A DNA stretch of 64,000 nt from Pseudobdellovibrionaceae bacterium (GCA_021731025.1 JAKFYD010000004.1:1-64000), one strand, 5' to 3'; shown: positions 11,126 through 20,132, counted from the first letter of the stretch. The notes: generated by a model from the sequence alone, not told the origin. Translations and numbers: made by a program.

Positions 11126-11145
11126 GGTTTTTACACCCTCCACAT

Positions 11146-12534
11146 TCACACCCCTGTGATATTGTGAATTCTCTGCTCTAACTCTTCGATATCTTTAAAT
11201 AAGTCTGGGTCTGTTTGTTGTAGATGTTGAACCCGTCCAAGGGCATTCATCACCGTAGTATGGTCTTTTCCGCCAAAGCACTTTCCGATATCAACAAGAG
11301 ATTTATCGAGAAATTTTTTAATAAAATACATACAAATTTGACGTGGAACAACAATTGGGCGGGCCCGAGTCGATGATTTTAGATCAGCAACTCGCACTTT
11401 AAAGTGGTCGGCGACAATCCGGGTGATTTCTTCTACGCTAATAACTGTTTGAGTTTCGTGTTGAGAAAGGATCCTTTTGACCAGATCGTAGTCGATTTGC
11501 AAACCCTGAAGTTCAGAAAACATCTTAACCTTTTTAAGATTTCCTTCGAGCTCTCGAATAGATCTTTTTGAAATGCGGGCAATATAATTCACAACATCTT
11601 CAGGGATACGCATATTAAAGCGCTCGGCTTTGTACCGAAGGATGGCGATCCTAGTCTCGATATCAGGCATAGTGATATCAGCAATCAAGCCACGCTCTAA
11701 ACGCGTGCGATTGCGATCTTCGAGATCCATAATATCTTTAGGCATGCGATCGCTGGCAAGAATGACCTGCTTTTTTCGATCAATGAAACTGTTGATTGTA
11801 TGAAAGAACTCGGCCTGAACTGCTTCTCCTCGTCCTATATATTGAACGTCATCAACTAAGAGAATATCGGCATTCTCGCGGTACTTTTGACGAAACTTTT
11901 CCATTTGGGAATGGCGAATCGAAGAAATACATTCATTCATGAAGCGTTCGGCAGAGATATAGATGATCCGCGACCATGGAAAATTTTCACGAATAAAATT
12001 CCCGGCGGCGTGCAGAAGATGGGTTTTCCCCATACCCACAGGACCAAAAAGATACAGAGGATTATAGTCGTCAGCCCCTGGATTTTTCGCCACATTGAAA
12101 CAAGCGGCGTGGGCAAATTCTGAGTTTTTTCCAACCACAAAGGTAGAAAAGGTCAGTTCGACATTCAGAGGATCAGAGTGTGGTCCTGTATTTCGAGGGA
12201 CAACAACAGGTTTTGGCCCGGCAATAGCCTCTTCGAGAGCTCCAGGATTTTCTGGAGGAAGGGGGGCTTTATTGCCTGTTACAACAAACTCCACTTCGAA
12301 GGAAGAGTTGTAACTGCCTGAAATTTCGGAATAAATTTTTTCTTGCAGATTTTCGATGACAAAATACTGGTGAAAAGCGTTCGGTACACCTAAGACCAAT
12401 TTGGGTCTTTCCTGAGTTCCCGACGTATTAATGTACTCGATAGGGTCTAACCAAGTATCGAGTAACTTATTATTATTGTTTCTGCTTTTCATCTTGGATT
12501 TTATATCATTCCAAAAGACCGAATTTATTTCCAC
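11146..12534 (-). CDS. dnaA: Chromosomal replication initiator DnaA
   Basis: DnaA is the AAA+ protein that binds DnaA boxes and opens oriC. It has an N-terminal interaction domain, a proline-rich linker (about 90–125), the AAA+ core with Walker A GPVGMGKTH (about 164–172) and Walker B ILLVDDVQYIG, and the C-terminal DNA-binding signature GGKDHTTVMNAL. Length, about 462 residues, is normal. A GTG at 12543 could also be used, but AGGGG would then touch the start codon; GTG at 12534 has that site eight bases upstream, so I prefer it. It lies between rpmH (divergent) and oriC. Confidence 0.97.
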   Translation of the reverse strand: MEINSVFWNDIKSKMKSRNNNNKLLDTWLDPIEYINTSGTQERPKLVLGVPNAFHQYFVIENLQEKIYSEISGSYNSSFEVEFVVTGNKAPLPPENPGALEEAIAGPKPVVVPRNTGPHSDPLNVELTFSTFVVGKNSEFAHAACFNVAKNPGADDYNPLYLFGPVGMGKTHLLHAAGNFIRENFPWSRIIYISAERFMNECISSIRHSQMEKFRQKYRENADILLVDDVQYIGRGEAVQAEFFHTINSFIDRKKQVILASDRMPKDIMDLEDRNRTRLERGLIADITMPDIETRIAILRYKAERFNMRIPEDVVNYIARISKRSIRELEGNLKKVKMFSELQGLQIDYDLVKRILSQHETQTVISVEEITRIVADHFKVRVADLKSSTRARPIVVPRQICMYFIKKFLDKSLVDIGKCFGGKDHTTVMNALGRVQHLQQTDPDLFKDIEELEQRIHNITGV

Positions 12535-12631
12535 GCGACGCACCCCTACTTTACGTTCGTGTAATCATTCAATGATGTTTACGCGCTAAAAGTTCGAGAT
12601 GTCTAACAGGGCCCAAAGATCTGATCAACTA

Positions 12632-12660
12632 TTGACCTCGTTGCTGCGATGTGCTTTATT
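12632..12660 (+). promoter_or_regulatory. Candidate promoter for rpmH operon
   Basis: TTGACC (12632–12637), 17-base spacer, TTTATT (12655–12660). The -35 matches sigma-70 well (5/6), the -10 less so (4/6). It lies about 90 bases before the rpmH start in the divergent dnaA–rpmH gap, with room for a leader. Confidence 0.5.
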
Positions 12661-12750
12661 TCAACCCCACGTATTTAGTGCAAATCTCAGAAATGACCTG
12701 CATATGTAGGAAGTGACGCCATAGGGCGTTGTAGCTGTGAGGAGTTAATA

Positions 12751-12900
12751 ATGAAAAGAACATACCAACCGAGTAAGCGCCGCCGAAAAAGCACCCATGG
12801 CTTTCGCAAACGAATGAAAACCAAAGCTGGACAAAAAGTTTTGTCTCGTCGTCGTGCTAAAGGCCGAAAAAAATTAGCCGTAAAGAAAAGTGGAAAATAA
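12751..12900 (+). CDS. rpmH: 50S ribosomal protein L34
   Basis: A 49-residue, highly basic protein starting [20 protein letters not shown], which is the near-universal L34 sequence, and ending in a Lys-rich tail. It is a small structural protein of the large ribosomal subunit. The start has a clear ribosome site (GAGGAGTT, 12739–12746). It is divergent from dnaA and its last 11 bases overlap the rnpA start, the standard rpmH–rnpA pairing, which suggests translational coupling. The codons are unbroken and the length is usual for proteobacteria. Confidence 0.98.
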   Translation: MKRTYQPSKRRRKSTHGFRKRMKTKAGQKVLSRRRAKGRKKLAVKKSGK

Positions 12901-13255
12901 GCAGCCACAGACTTTAAAAAGAAACGCCGATTTCCTCGAAATTAAAAAATCAGGTCGACGATTTTGGGCTTCCCAATGGCTTCTCATTAATTATATGAAA
13001 AGCCCCACGAACAACTTTAATTTTGGAATTACTGTTAGCCGGAAAGTGGGAGATGCCGTTGTTCGTAACAAGTTAAAACGTTGGACCCGAGAGAATTTGC
13101 GAATCATGTCGGGCCAGAACAGTGAGATTAGGATAAATGTTAACTTTATTTTCAAACCTATGTCGCAAGGATTTTATAAAGGACTCCTTCATTCCGAGTT
13201 CGAAAAAAGCTTTAAACTGGCTTTTGCTCAATTGCGAAAAGAAAACGAAAGATAG
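12890..13255 (+). CDS. rnpA: Ribonuclease P protein component
   Basis: The protein partner of the RNase P ribozyme, which matures tRNA 5' ends. The 121-residue basic protein contains the family signature: the strand [27 protein letters not shown]-region holds the conserved RNKLKR motif, and [11 protein letters not shown] near the N-terminus matches the usual F-x-x-v-f-x-x-G-r-r pattern. The start is a GTG inside the end of rpmH. A start slightly downstream is possible, but no ATG lies before the conserved region. yidD follows, overlapping or only a few bases away. Confidence 0.93.
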   Translation: MENKQPQTLKRNADFLEIKKSGRRFWASQWLLINYMKSPTNNFNFGITVSRKVGDAVVRNKLKRWTRENLRIMSGQNSEIRINVNFIFKPMSQGFYKGLLHSEFEKSFKLAFAQLRKENER

Positions 13256-13490
13256 TTTATCATTTTTAGTGAGTTTATACCGCGTGATTGGCAGTCCTTT
13301 TTTTGGGGGGCAGTGCCGCTTTTATCCTTCTTGTTCTGAATTTGCTCTTCAAGCTTTGGAAGAGCATCGTGTTTCCGCAGCCGTCGGCTTGATCGCGAAT
13401 CGACTGTGCCGATGTCATCCTTGGGGTGACAGTGGATATGATCCTGTACCGATTAAATTAAGGGAGGCCAATGGCTTCACAAAAAAGTAG
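13224..13490 (+). CDS. yidD: Membrane protein insertion efficiency factor YidD
   Basis: YidD is a small membrane-associated protein encoded between rnpA and yidC that helps insertion. The family core is plain: GSPFFGGQCRFYPSCSEFALQAL and later RLCRCHPWGDSGYDPVP, with its conserved cysteines. No ATG is available close to the core. Candidate starts are TTG at 13224 (88 residues, overlapping rnpA) and GTG at 13269 (73 residues, 14 bases after the rnpA stop). The N-terminal LSFLVSLYRVIG looks native to the family, so I favour the longer form. Its end overlaps the yidC start by 20 bases. Confidence 0.88.
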   Translation: MLNCEKKTKDSLSFLVSLYRVIGSPFFGGQCRFYPSCSEFALQALEEHRVSAAVGLIANRLCRCHPWGDSGYDPVPIKLREANGFTKK

Positions 13491-15084
13491 TCCTATCGAT
13501 GCCCGAGTTATTATTGCCGTCGTTATTTTCTTTGTTTTTTATTTTGGCTGGCAAAACCATCTCGCAAAAAAATATCCTGGTTATAATTCTAAACCGAGCG
13601 TTACAAAAACCAATGACAACACCGCAGTTGTCAATGAGACCCCAAAGAACCCATCAGAATCAACGAACCCAACCAATACTCCAACTGCAGCTTCTCCTGA
13701 ACCGAAGAAAACAGAAGTTCCCATCGAAGAAAAATTATTTTCTTACCAAAACAAAAACATAGAATTCCAGGTCAGTAATCGGGGAATGGGAATTTCCAAC
13801 TTTAAAATTCTAAGATACACAGATAAAGACAAGTCCCCCATTATTCTCAGTGAAAGCGTAAACCAAAAACTTTTTGAATTGCGCTCAGGACCTAATAGAG
13901 ACCTTGTCGTTTTTGAAATTGAAGATCAGGGTAACGGCCACTATGTAGGTCGTACTCAGATCGGAGATATGAAGATAGAACGAGACCTCAAATTTCTTCC
14001 AGAGAGCTCGTCTTTTGAAAATACTGTGAAGATTATGAATGCCGGAAAGTCTTCGGTTTCATCGCTGTCTTTTTATATCCCTGATCGTATACACACTCCC
14101 GAGAGCACTTCGTTTTTATTTCCCTCTTTCGAACGCCAAGATTTTTACATCGCCCATTCTGGAACTTCAGAAAGAATCAATCTTAACCACGCTAAAGAAG
14201 ATGTTAATAAGGACTATAAATTAGCTTCAATTTTATCTCTGGAAACCCAATATTTTTCTTCGGCCATACTGGATCAATCAGAGATCAGCCCTGAGGCTTC
14301 AGTTCATGCAACATTATCAACAAAAAACGCGATTGCGGAACTGACTTATCAAATGCCGGTTTCTCAACCAGAGCTTCTGATTAAACAGGTGCTCTATGCA
14401 GGTCCAAAATCGATAGATAATCTTAAAAAGATTGATCCACGCATGGCTCAACTTTTCGATTTCGGCTGGATGGAGTGGATCGCTGTTCCTTTACTGTACA
14501 CGATGAAGTGGATGTATTCGATGATTCCTAACTGGGGAATTGCGATTATTTTGTTAACTCTTTTCGTGCGCTTCTTGGTGCTTCCTTTCAACGTGATGTC
14601 TGTGCGGTCAATGAAGGCCATGCAAAAGATCCAACCGCAAATTAATTCTCTCAGAGAAAGATATAAAAGCGACCCTCTTAAGTTGAATCAAGAAATGATG
14701 GCTTTGATGAAGGCTAATAAAGCAAATCCCTTAGGTGGATGTTTGCCGATGTTGATTCAAATCCCTATCTTTTTTGCCCTTTACCGGGTTATTGGCTCCA
14801 GCATTGAACTTTATCAATCGCCTTTTGGTTTGTGGATTACGGATTTAAGCTCTCACGATCGATTTTACGTTTTACCTATTCTTATGGGTATAACGATGTT
14901 CGTTCAGCAAAAGGTAACGCCCACGACGATGGATCCGACACAGGCTAAAATCTTAGCCTTTATGCCCTTAATTTTTACTGTTTTTATGCTCCAACTACCC
15001 AGCGGATTAACTTTGTATATGTTTGTTAGTGCGCTATTTGGAATCACACAACAATGGATCATGCTCAGGCAGAAAGCGAGCTGA
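13471..15084 (+). CDS. yidC: Membrane protein insertase YidC
   Basis: YidC inserts and folds inner-membrane proteins, including F0 subunit c. The 537-residue protein has the Gram-negative layout: an N-terminal membrane anchor (about residues 11–27), a Pro/Thr/Ser-rich linker, a large periplasmic beta domain (about 80–320), and a C-terminal bundle of membrane helices starting near WIAVPLLYTMKWMYS and containing the conserved arginine-bearing first helix (TLFVRFLVLPFN) and GGCLPMLIQIPIFFALY. The start ATG follows GGGAGG. It lies within the yidD–yidC–jag cluster. Confidence 0.97.
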   Translation: MASQKSSPIDARVIIAVVIFFVFYFGWQNHLAKKYPGYNSKPSVTKTNDNTAVVNETPKNPSESTNPTNTPTAASPEPKKTEVPIEEKLFSYQNKNIEFQVSNRGMGISNFKILRYTDKDKSPIILSESVNQKLFELRSGPNRDLVVFEIEDQGNGHYVGRTQIGDMKIERDLKFLPESSSFENTVKIMNAGKSSVSSLSFYIPDRIHTPESTSFLFPSFERQDFYIAHSGTSERINLNHAKEDVNKDYKLASILSLETQYFSSAILDQSEISPEASVHATLSTKNAIAELTYQMPVSQPELLIKQVLYAGPKSIDNLKKIDPRMAQLFDFGWMEWIAVPLLYTMKWMYSMIPNWGIAIILLTLFVRFLVLPFNVMSVRSMKAMQKIQPQINSLRERYKSDPLKLNQEMMALMKANKANPLGGCLPMLIQIPIFFALYRVIGSSIELYQSPFGLWITDLSSHDRFYVLPILMGITMFVQQKVTPTTMDPTQAKILAFMPLIFTVFMLQLPSGLTLYMFVSALFGITQQWIMLRQKAS

Positions 15085-15095
15085 GGAGGAATAAT

Positions 15096-15644
15096 ATGGC
15101 GGGATTTTTTAGAAAACTTTTCGGTGGGGGATCAAAAGCCTCAAATGGCGTTGAAAAATTGGCTTCGGAAACTTTAGAAGGTCTTTTAGAGAGATCGGCT
15201 TTAGATTTAACATTTGAGACTAAATACACCTCTGAAAGTGAAGGCGGCGGACAGTTACACATCGAGTTCTCTGGTGCAGATGAAGAAATTCTTAAAGATC
15301 GCAAAGGGCAGGTTTTAGATTCTATGCAGCTTTTCTTAAAGCGGGTTATTCAACATCACCTTCCTGAAGACCGCACAAATTTGACGGTGGATTGTGGCGG
15401 TTACCGCGAAGAAAACGAAGCGGCTTTGATCGAACGTGCGGAAAGTTTAAAAACAATCGCCTTAGAAGAAGGTAAGTCTGTTTATTACCGTGCTTTACCG
15501 CCTAAAGAGCGAAAAATTGTTCACCAGTATTTAGCAAAAGACCCTCGGGTCAAAAGCCGTTCCCTGGGTGATGGCCTCTATAAAAAAATAAAAATCTATC
15601 CTTCTAAAAACAACTCTTCGCAAGAAGACGTTATTCAAGAGTAA
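15096..15644 (+). CDS. RNA-binding protein Jag/KhpB (KH–R3H)
   Basis: Jag proteins bind RNA with a KH domain and an R3H domain and sit beside yidC in many bacteria. I take ATG 15096 (MAGFFRKLFGGG), which has AGGAGGA nearby; the frame extends upstream but into yidC. The 182 residues contain a KH-like region (about 40–105, ILKDRKGQVLDSMQLFLKRV) and R3H near the end (ERKIVHQYLA, Arg-x3-His). A separate N-terminal Jag_N domain, present in many homologues, appears to be missing; only about 40 low-complexity residues come before the KH part. mnmE follows after three bases. Confidence 0.85.
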   Translation: MAGFFRKLFGGGSKASNGVEKLASETLEGLLERSALDLTFETKYTSESEGGGQLHIEFSGADEEILKDRKGQVLDSMQLFLKRVIQHHLPEDRTNLTVDCGGYREENEAALIERAESLKTIALEEGKSVYYRALPPKERKIVHQYLAKDPRVKSRSLGDGLYKKIKIYPSKNNSSQEDVIQE

Positions 15645-15647
15645 TAT

Positions 15648-17081
15648 ATGACCTCCCTTGTGGGCCGAGATTTAGATACGATTTGTGCGGTCTCGACGCC
15701 TCCTGGGACGGGTGGAATTTCAGTCATACGAGTGAGTGGCGATAAAAGCCTTGCCCTTGCTCGACAGATCTCAAAGTTTTTACCTGAAGAAGTTCAATCT
15801 CATAAAATATATTTTGGTTTAATCAAGGATCCAGTAAATTCTGAAGTCTTAGATGAAGTGCTGGTAGCTTATTTTCAAAATGGGAAGTCTTTCACTGGGG
15901 AAGAAGTTGTGGAAATCAGCTGCCATGGAAGTCCCGTTGTTGTTGATGCTATTTTAGCTGTGTTAATTCGCCTTGGGGCACGAATGGCTGACAAAGGCGA
16001 ATTCACTTATCGTGCATTCATGAATAATAAATTGGACTTGGTCCAAGCTGAAAGTGTTTTATCTCTCATTGAAAGCCAATCCAAGAAAGCTGCGAAATTA
16101 GCTCAACGGCATCTGCAGGGAGCCTTGTCCGTGCAACTGAATCACATTGAAAGTGAATTGCTGTGGATGTCGGCGCATATGGAAGCAAGCATCGACTTTT
16201 CAACAGAAGGTCTACAGATTGTCGAAGTGAAAGAACTTTCTGCAAGGATGAGTACTATATCTGCAGAGTTGAAGAGTTTGATCTCCTCTTACAAGATGGG
16301 CCGACTGATAAAAGATGGTATTTGGTCAACATTGGTGGGTCGCGCTAATGTTGGAAAATCCAGTTTGTTCAATTTGTTGGTCGAATCTGATCGGGCTATT
16401 GTCACTAACATTCCTGGGACGACCCGTGATTTAGTTACGGCCGAGACCAGGCACGAGGGAAATAAATTCGTTCTTACGGATACGGCGGGTCTGCGTAAAG
16501 AAACCATTGATCAAATCGAAATTATTGGGATGAACCGCTCAAAAAAAGCCATGAGCGAGGCCGACATCAATCTCTTTGTGTTTGATATCACTCAGGGGCT
16601 GACCGTTGAAGATCTGGAGATTCTGGGAGATCTTGATCCTAAAGAGACTATTATTCTTGGTAACAAATCAGATTTGAAGTCTCTCTCGAAAGAGGATATT
16701 TTTAAGGTTGCGCAAATCAGAACAAGTAAATTTTTCCAAAAGCTGACTTCGTTCGATGATTTCCTTAACCGTCAGGTGCGAATTCTTAGTGCTCTTGATA
16801 TAAAAAGTCGAAGTGCCGTGCTTGATATGATTCTTGGCCAAATTGTTGGAAATAATTCTTCCGATGAAGTTTTGATCAGCCATGCTCGCCATTTTGAGGG
16901 TTTAAATTTAGCGCTCACCCATTTAGAACGCGCAGAAAAAAATCTGCAAAATAAAATGGGTGCCGAGTTCATAGCGATGGATCTGAAAGAGTCTGTTCTC
17001 AAGATTCAGCAAATCTTGGGTAAAGCTTTCGACGATCAAATTATGGACCGTGTATTTAAAGAATTTTGTTTAGGTAAATAA
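15648..17081 (+). CDS. mnmE: tRNA modification GTPase MnmE
   Basis: MnmE works with MnmG to install 5-(carboxymethyl)aminomethyl groups at wobble uridine 34 of certain tRNAs. The 477 residues show the N-terminal tetrahydrofolate-binding domain, a helical domain and an inserted G domain with G1 GRANVGKS (231–238), G2 IPGTTRD, G3 DTAGLR (278–283) and G4 NKSD. The C-terminus FCLGK keeps the conserved cysteine of the MnmE FC(I/L)GK ending. mnmG starts one base after the stop, so the two partner proteins are made from one transcript. Confidence 0.97.
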   Translation: MTSLVGRDLDTICAVSTPPGTGGISVIRVSGDKSLALARQISKFLPEEVQSHKIYFGLIKDPVNSEVLDEVLVAYFQNGKSFTGEEVVEISCHGSPVVVDAILAVLIRLGARMADKGEFTYRAFMNNKLDLVQAESVLSLIESQSKKAAKLAQRHLQGALSVQLNHIESELLWMSAHMEASIDFSTEGLQIVEVKELSARMSTISAELKSLISSYKMGRLIKDGIWSTLVGRANVGKSSLFNLLVESDRAIVTNIPGTTRDLVTAETRHEGNKFVLTDTAGLRKETIDQIEIIGMNRSKKAMSEADINLFVFDITQGLTVEDLEILGDLDPKETIILGNKSDLKSLSKEDIFKVAQIRTSKFFQKLTSFDDFLNRQVRILSALDIKSRSAVLDMILGQIVGNNSSDEVLISHARHFEGLNLALTHLERAEKNLQNKMGAEFIAMDLKESVLKIQQILGKAFDDQIMDRVFKEFCLGK

Positions 17082-17082
17082 C

Positions 17083-19017
17083 ATGTCCAAATTTGATTTC
17101 GATATTATTGTTGTTGGTGCCGGTCATGCCGGAGTTGAAGCCGCGTTGGCGTCAGCCCGTCTCCATTTAAAAACTTTACTAGTGACAACGAATTTGGATC
17201 GCATCGCATACATGAGCTGTAATCCTTCAATTGGAGGGTTGGCTAAAGGACATATGGTTCGCGAGCTTGATGTTCTCGGTGGTGAGATGGCTTATGTCGC
17301 TGATCAAACATGTATTCAGTTTAAACGATTGAATGCTTCGCGCGGCCCCGCTGTTCGGGGAACCCGAGTGCAATCCGATAAAGAAAAATATTCTGCATTA
17401 ATGTCTCAGATTATATACGCTCAAGAAAATCTCAGTGTGCTTCAGGGAGAAGTTAAAAGACTTCTTTTAGAAGAGAATCTTTGTGCGGGAGTCGTTTTGG
17501 CTGATGGTTCTTCTGTACGTTCACGGGCAACCGTGATCACCACGGGTACATTTATGAACGGAGTCATGCACATTGGTCTCGAGCAAACTGCGGGCGGGCG
17601 GGTTGGAGATCAGGCTAGCGTGGGATTGTCTGATCAGTTAAGAGAATTCGGCTTTACAGTTCGTCGTTTGAAAACAGGAACCCCGCCAAGATTATTGAAC
17701 TCAAGTATTGATTGGTCCAAAACAACAGCTCAGTATGGTGATGAAAATTTATATCCCTTTAGTTTGAGAACTCAAACTTTTCCGGTCTTACCCCAAATCG
17801 CCTGTTATTTAACAAGAACAACAGAAGAGACCCACGATATTATCAGAAAAAATTTGGATCGCTCACCTCTTTTTAGCGGTGCCATCGAAGGGACGGGTCC
17901 TCGCTATTGTCCAAGCATCGAAGATAAAATCACTCGGTTTGCAGATCGGGAAAGTCATCAGAGTTTTTTAGAGCCTGAAGGTCTGGACACGGATTTAGTT
18001 TATTTACAGGGAATTTCGACGTCTTTACCAGCTGATGTTCAGGATTTGTTTTTAAGAACAATTCCTGGTTTAGAAAACGTGAAGGTTGTTCGCCCGGGCT
18101 ACGCCGTAGAATATGATTTTATTGAACCCACACAGATTTTTCATCGTCTCGAGACCCGCACAATTAGACAGTTATTTTTAGCAGGGCAAATCAATGGAAC
18201 TTCGGGATACGAAGAGGCCGCTGTCCAGGGAATGATTGCAGGAATCAATGCGGCCCACAGCATTTTAAATCGAAGCGAATTTATTTTGCGGCGGGATCAG
18301 GCCTATATTGGTGTATTGATTGACGATTTGATCACTAAAGGGACTCGTGAGCCTTACCGTATGTTCACTTCTCGCGCTGAGCATCGTCTTGTATTGAGAG
18401 AAGACAATACTATCGATAGGTTAAGTAATATCTCTTCGGAGCTGAGTTTGTCGTCTCAGGCCCATTTGGATAAGCTTTTTTCACTGCGCAATCGGAGAAA
18501 AGCTTTGCACCAACGCTTGGATGAGACACGGATTACTCCCAAGGAAGAAGTTCAACAGACTTTGACTCGTTTAGGTTCGACGCCACTCTTAAAATCAGTC
18601 AGTTTTACCGAATTGTTACGACGGCCTGAAATCAATGCTTTGGATTTGTCTCAATTTGGTTTTGAAATCGAGAAAGATCCAAATGTTTCGGAGCCTGTTG
18701 AAATTGAAGTTAAGTATTCAGGTTACATTAAACGCCAACAAGAACTTATTGATCAGCAAAAACGTTACGAAGAAATGTTAATTCCAGAAAACACAGATTT
18801 TAGTAAAATTCGCGGGCTTTCAACCGAAGAGAGAGATAAGTTATTTCAGATTAAGCCCCGTACTTTAGGTCAGGCGCAAAGAATCAGCGGTGTTAACCCA
18901 TCGGCTATTCAGGCTATCATGATTTTTCTAAAGGCTAAGGCTAGTCAGTTGAATAGGCAGGAGATTGTTCATGGCGGAAAAGGCAGAAGTGATAGCGGCT
19001 CCCCCTTGGAGACTTGA
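17083..19017 (+). CDS. mnmG: tRNA uridine-5-carboxymethylaminomethyl enzyme MnmG
   Basis: MnmG (GidA) is the FAD-dependent partner of MnmE in wobble uridine modification. The 644-residue protein begins with the FAD dinucleotide motif VVGAGHAGVEAALA and contains family landmarks such as SCNPSIGGLAKGHMVRE, GTFMNGVMHIG, RLKTGTPPRL, the region GYAVEYDF, and GTSGYEEAAVQG. Length is as expected. The rsmG start lies inside the last ~47 bases of this gene, as in many mnmG–rsmG pairs. Confidence 0.98.
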   Translation: MSKFDFDIIVVGAGHAGVEAALASARLHLKTLLVTTNLDRIAYMSCNPSIGGLAKGHMVRELDVLGGEMAYVADQTCIQFKRLNASRGPAVRGTRVQSDKEKYSALMSQIIYAQENLSVLQGEVKRLLLEENLCAGVVLADGSSVRSRATVITTGTFMNGVMHIGLEQTAGGRVGDQASVGLSDQLREFGFTVRRLKTGTPPRLLNSSIDWSKTTAQYGDENLYPFSLRTQTFPVLPQIACYLTRTTEETHDIIRKNLDRSPLFSGAIEGTGPRYCPSIEDKITRFADRESHQSFLEPEGLDTDLVYLQGISTSLPADVQDLFLRTIPGLENVKVVRPGYAVEYDFIEPTQIFHRLETRTIRQLFLAGQINGTSGYEEAAVQGMIAGINAAHSILNRSEFILRRDQAYIGVLIDDLITKGTREPYRMFTSRAEHRLVLREDNTIDRLSNISSELSLSSQAHLDKLFSLRNRRKALHQRLDETRITPKEEVQQTLTRLGSTPLLKSVSFTELLRRPEINALDLSQFGFEIEKDPNVSEPVEIEVKYSGYIKRQQELIDQQKRYEEMLIPENTDFSKIRGLSTEERDKLFQIKPRTLGQAQRISGVNPSAIQAIMIFLKAKASQLNRQEIVHGGKGRSDSGSPLET

Positions 19018-19630
19018 AACCTGGTTTCCGGATATTCAGCCTGAGAATCACAATAAATTTAAGCTACTTAATGCGCTGCTCCAAAAACACAATCGTGTTC
19101 TAAACTTGGTTTCATCAAAGACTTTGATCATGTCCGATGTTCTCCATTTTGCGGATTGCATTTTGGCTATGCGCTTACTTTTTAATGATAATCCTAAGAT
19201 TGATCACCTTTATGACTTTGCAACCGGTGCTGGTTTTCCAGGTGTCGTTGCGGCTATCCTGTATCCAAATGTGAAGTTCACTTTGGTGGAATCGGACACT
19301 AAAAAGATTGAATTTTTGAATGGTCTCAGTGATGAACTCCAACTTAAAAATGTCGATGTGGTCAATGCGACTATTGAAAGTATTCAAGCTGACCTAGTTA
19401 GGTACGCAGTGATCAGAGGATTTGCCAACATATCCAAAACAATGATGAGTACGCGAAAGTGTGTGGTCTCCAAGGGCACTGTTTATCATATGAAGGGTGA
19501 GCAGTGGGGATTAGAGGTTAGTCAAATTCCTACTCAACTTTGCTCGGTTTGGACCCCGTCTTTAATTAAAGAATATAAGCTTCCTGTGGGTGAAGTTCGT
19601 TTTGCTCTTTTAAAAACTGATAAGAATTAA
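18971..19630 (+). CDS. rsmG: 16S rRNA (guanine-527-N7) methyltransferase RsmG
   Basis: RsmG (GidB) methylates G527 of 16S rRNA using S-adenosylmethionine. I choose ATG 18971 (MAEKAEVIAAPP) over an upstream TTG. The 219-residue protein has the Rossmann SAM motif FATGAGFPGVVAAI, the acidic LVESDTKKIEFL segment, and the NRVLNLVSS motif near residue 45 typical of GidB. The usual RAVA motif reads RGFA here, a mild divergence. It overlaps mnmG by 47 bases. Its stop codon lies inside the first parS-like palindrome. Confidence 0.93.
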   Translation: MAEKAEVIAAPPWRLETWFPDIQPENHNKFKLLNALLQKHNRVLNLVSSKTLIMSDVLHFADCILAMRLLFNDNPKIDHLYDFATGAGFPGVVAAILYPNVKFTLVESDTKKIEFLNGLSDELQLKNVDVVNATIESIQADLVRYAVIRGFANISKTMMSTRKCVVSKGTVYHMKGEQWGLEVSQIPTQLCSVWTPSLIKEYKLPVGEVRFALLKTDKN

Positions 19631-19650
19631 AGTTCCACGTGGAACTTTAA
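19627..19650. promoter_or_regulatory. parS centromere-like site 1
   Basis: The core AGTTCCACGTGGAACT (19631–19646) extends to a perfect 24-base palindrome. The central TTCCACGTGGAA is the parS form widely recognised by chromosomal ParB (core consensus TGTTNCACGTGNAACA). It lies in the convergent rsmG/lipoprotein junction, covering the stop codons of both genes, and might also form a terminator hairpin. It is about 8.6 kb from oriC. Confidence 0.88.
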
Positions 19651-20132
19651 TGACCACCCTGTGAAACACCACTTTTGGGTTTAAGGTCTGATTTGTAATC
19701 TTCCAAACGTTGTTTTGCGTCCCACTCAATTTTGGCCAAGCGCAATTTCTTTTCTGAAAGGTAAACTTCGTACTCTTTTGGATTTGGCCAAGGTTTTTTA
19801 TCGACATAAGCCTTATTGTAGTCAATTCTTGCCTGCTTTGCGCGATCCTCCAGCCGAATGATCCAATATTTAACTTGTTGCTGATAAATATCTCTTTCTT
19901 TTTCAAACTGAAAAATTCGACGCTGAAGAAGCTTTATTTGACCCGTCTGAGGAAGTGCAGCTGAAAGTTCACCTTTGAGCTCGGCGATTTTCGCATTAGA
20001 AGCGGCAACAGCTTTTTCGGCAAGTCCCTGCTGAGTTCTAATATCTAAATAGATGGGATCTTTTAATTCCGGAGTAGGCTCTCTTTTCTCGCAGCCCAAA
20101 AGAAACACTGAAAATATTAAAAAAATCGCCAT
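19647..20132 (-). CDS. Small lipoprotein with coiled-coil body, between two parS sites
   Basis: About 161 residues from ATG 20132. The N-terminus MAIFLIFSVFLLGC is a lipoprotein signal with lipobox LLGC (Cys14). The body is helical, with a heptad-like coiled coil (AEKAVAASNAKIAELKGEL and onwards) and a charged C-terminus. I do not recognise a family; no catalytic motif is visible. The gene is opposite in direction to its neighbours rsmG and parA and sits between two parS palindromes: one overlaps its stop codon, the other lies 8 bases upstream of its start, in the place of the ribosome site. ParB binding could therefore influence its expression. Confidence 0.75.
   Translation of the reverse strand: MAIFLIFSVFLLGCEKREPTPELKDPIYLDIRTQQGLAEKAVAASNAKIAELKGELSAALPQTGQIKLLQRRIFQFEKERDIYQQQVKYWIIRLEDRAKQARIDYNKAYVDKKPWPNPKEYEVYLSEKKLRLAKIEWDAKQRLEDYKSDLKPKSGVSQGGH

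Larger units (their letters stand above)
10899..11145. other. Predicted chromosomal replication origin (oriC)
   Basis: This 247-base gap between dnaN and dnaA carries an AT-rich stretch (about 10921–10968), a run of trinucleotides and GC-rich patch (10971–10990), and a cluster of DnaA-box-like nonamers, including one perfect TTATCCACA (as TGTGGATAA, 11037–11045). Gene context (dnaA–dnaN) is a common oriC position. The other dnaA flank (towards rpmH) shows no such boxes by eye. Genes on both sides run away from here. Confidence 0.88.

Noticed and set aside
10787-11181. Two short plus-strand frames across dnaN's start and oriC
   Set aside because: They run through DnaA boxes and the AT-rich element and show no protein-like sequence.
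12544-12750. Second origin or DnaA boxes in the dnaA–rpmH gap
   Set aside because: I found no nonamers close to TTWTNCACA there; it holds only a candidate promoter and the rpmH ribosome site.
12687-12908. Open frame on the minus strand opposite rpmH
   Set aside because: It is antisense to the unmistakable L34 gene and has no ribosome site or family sequence.
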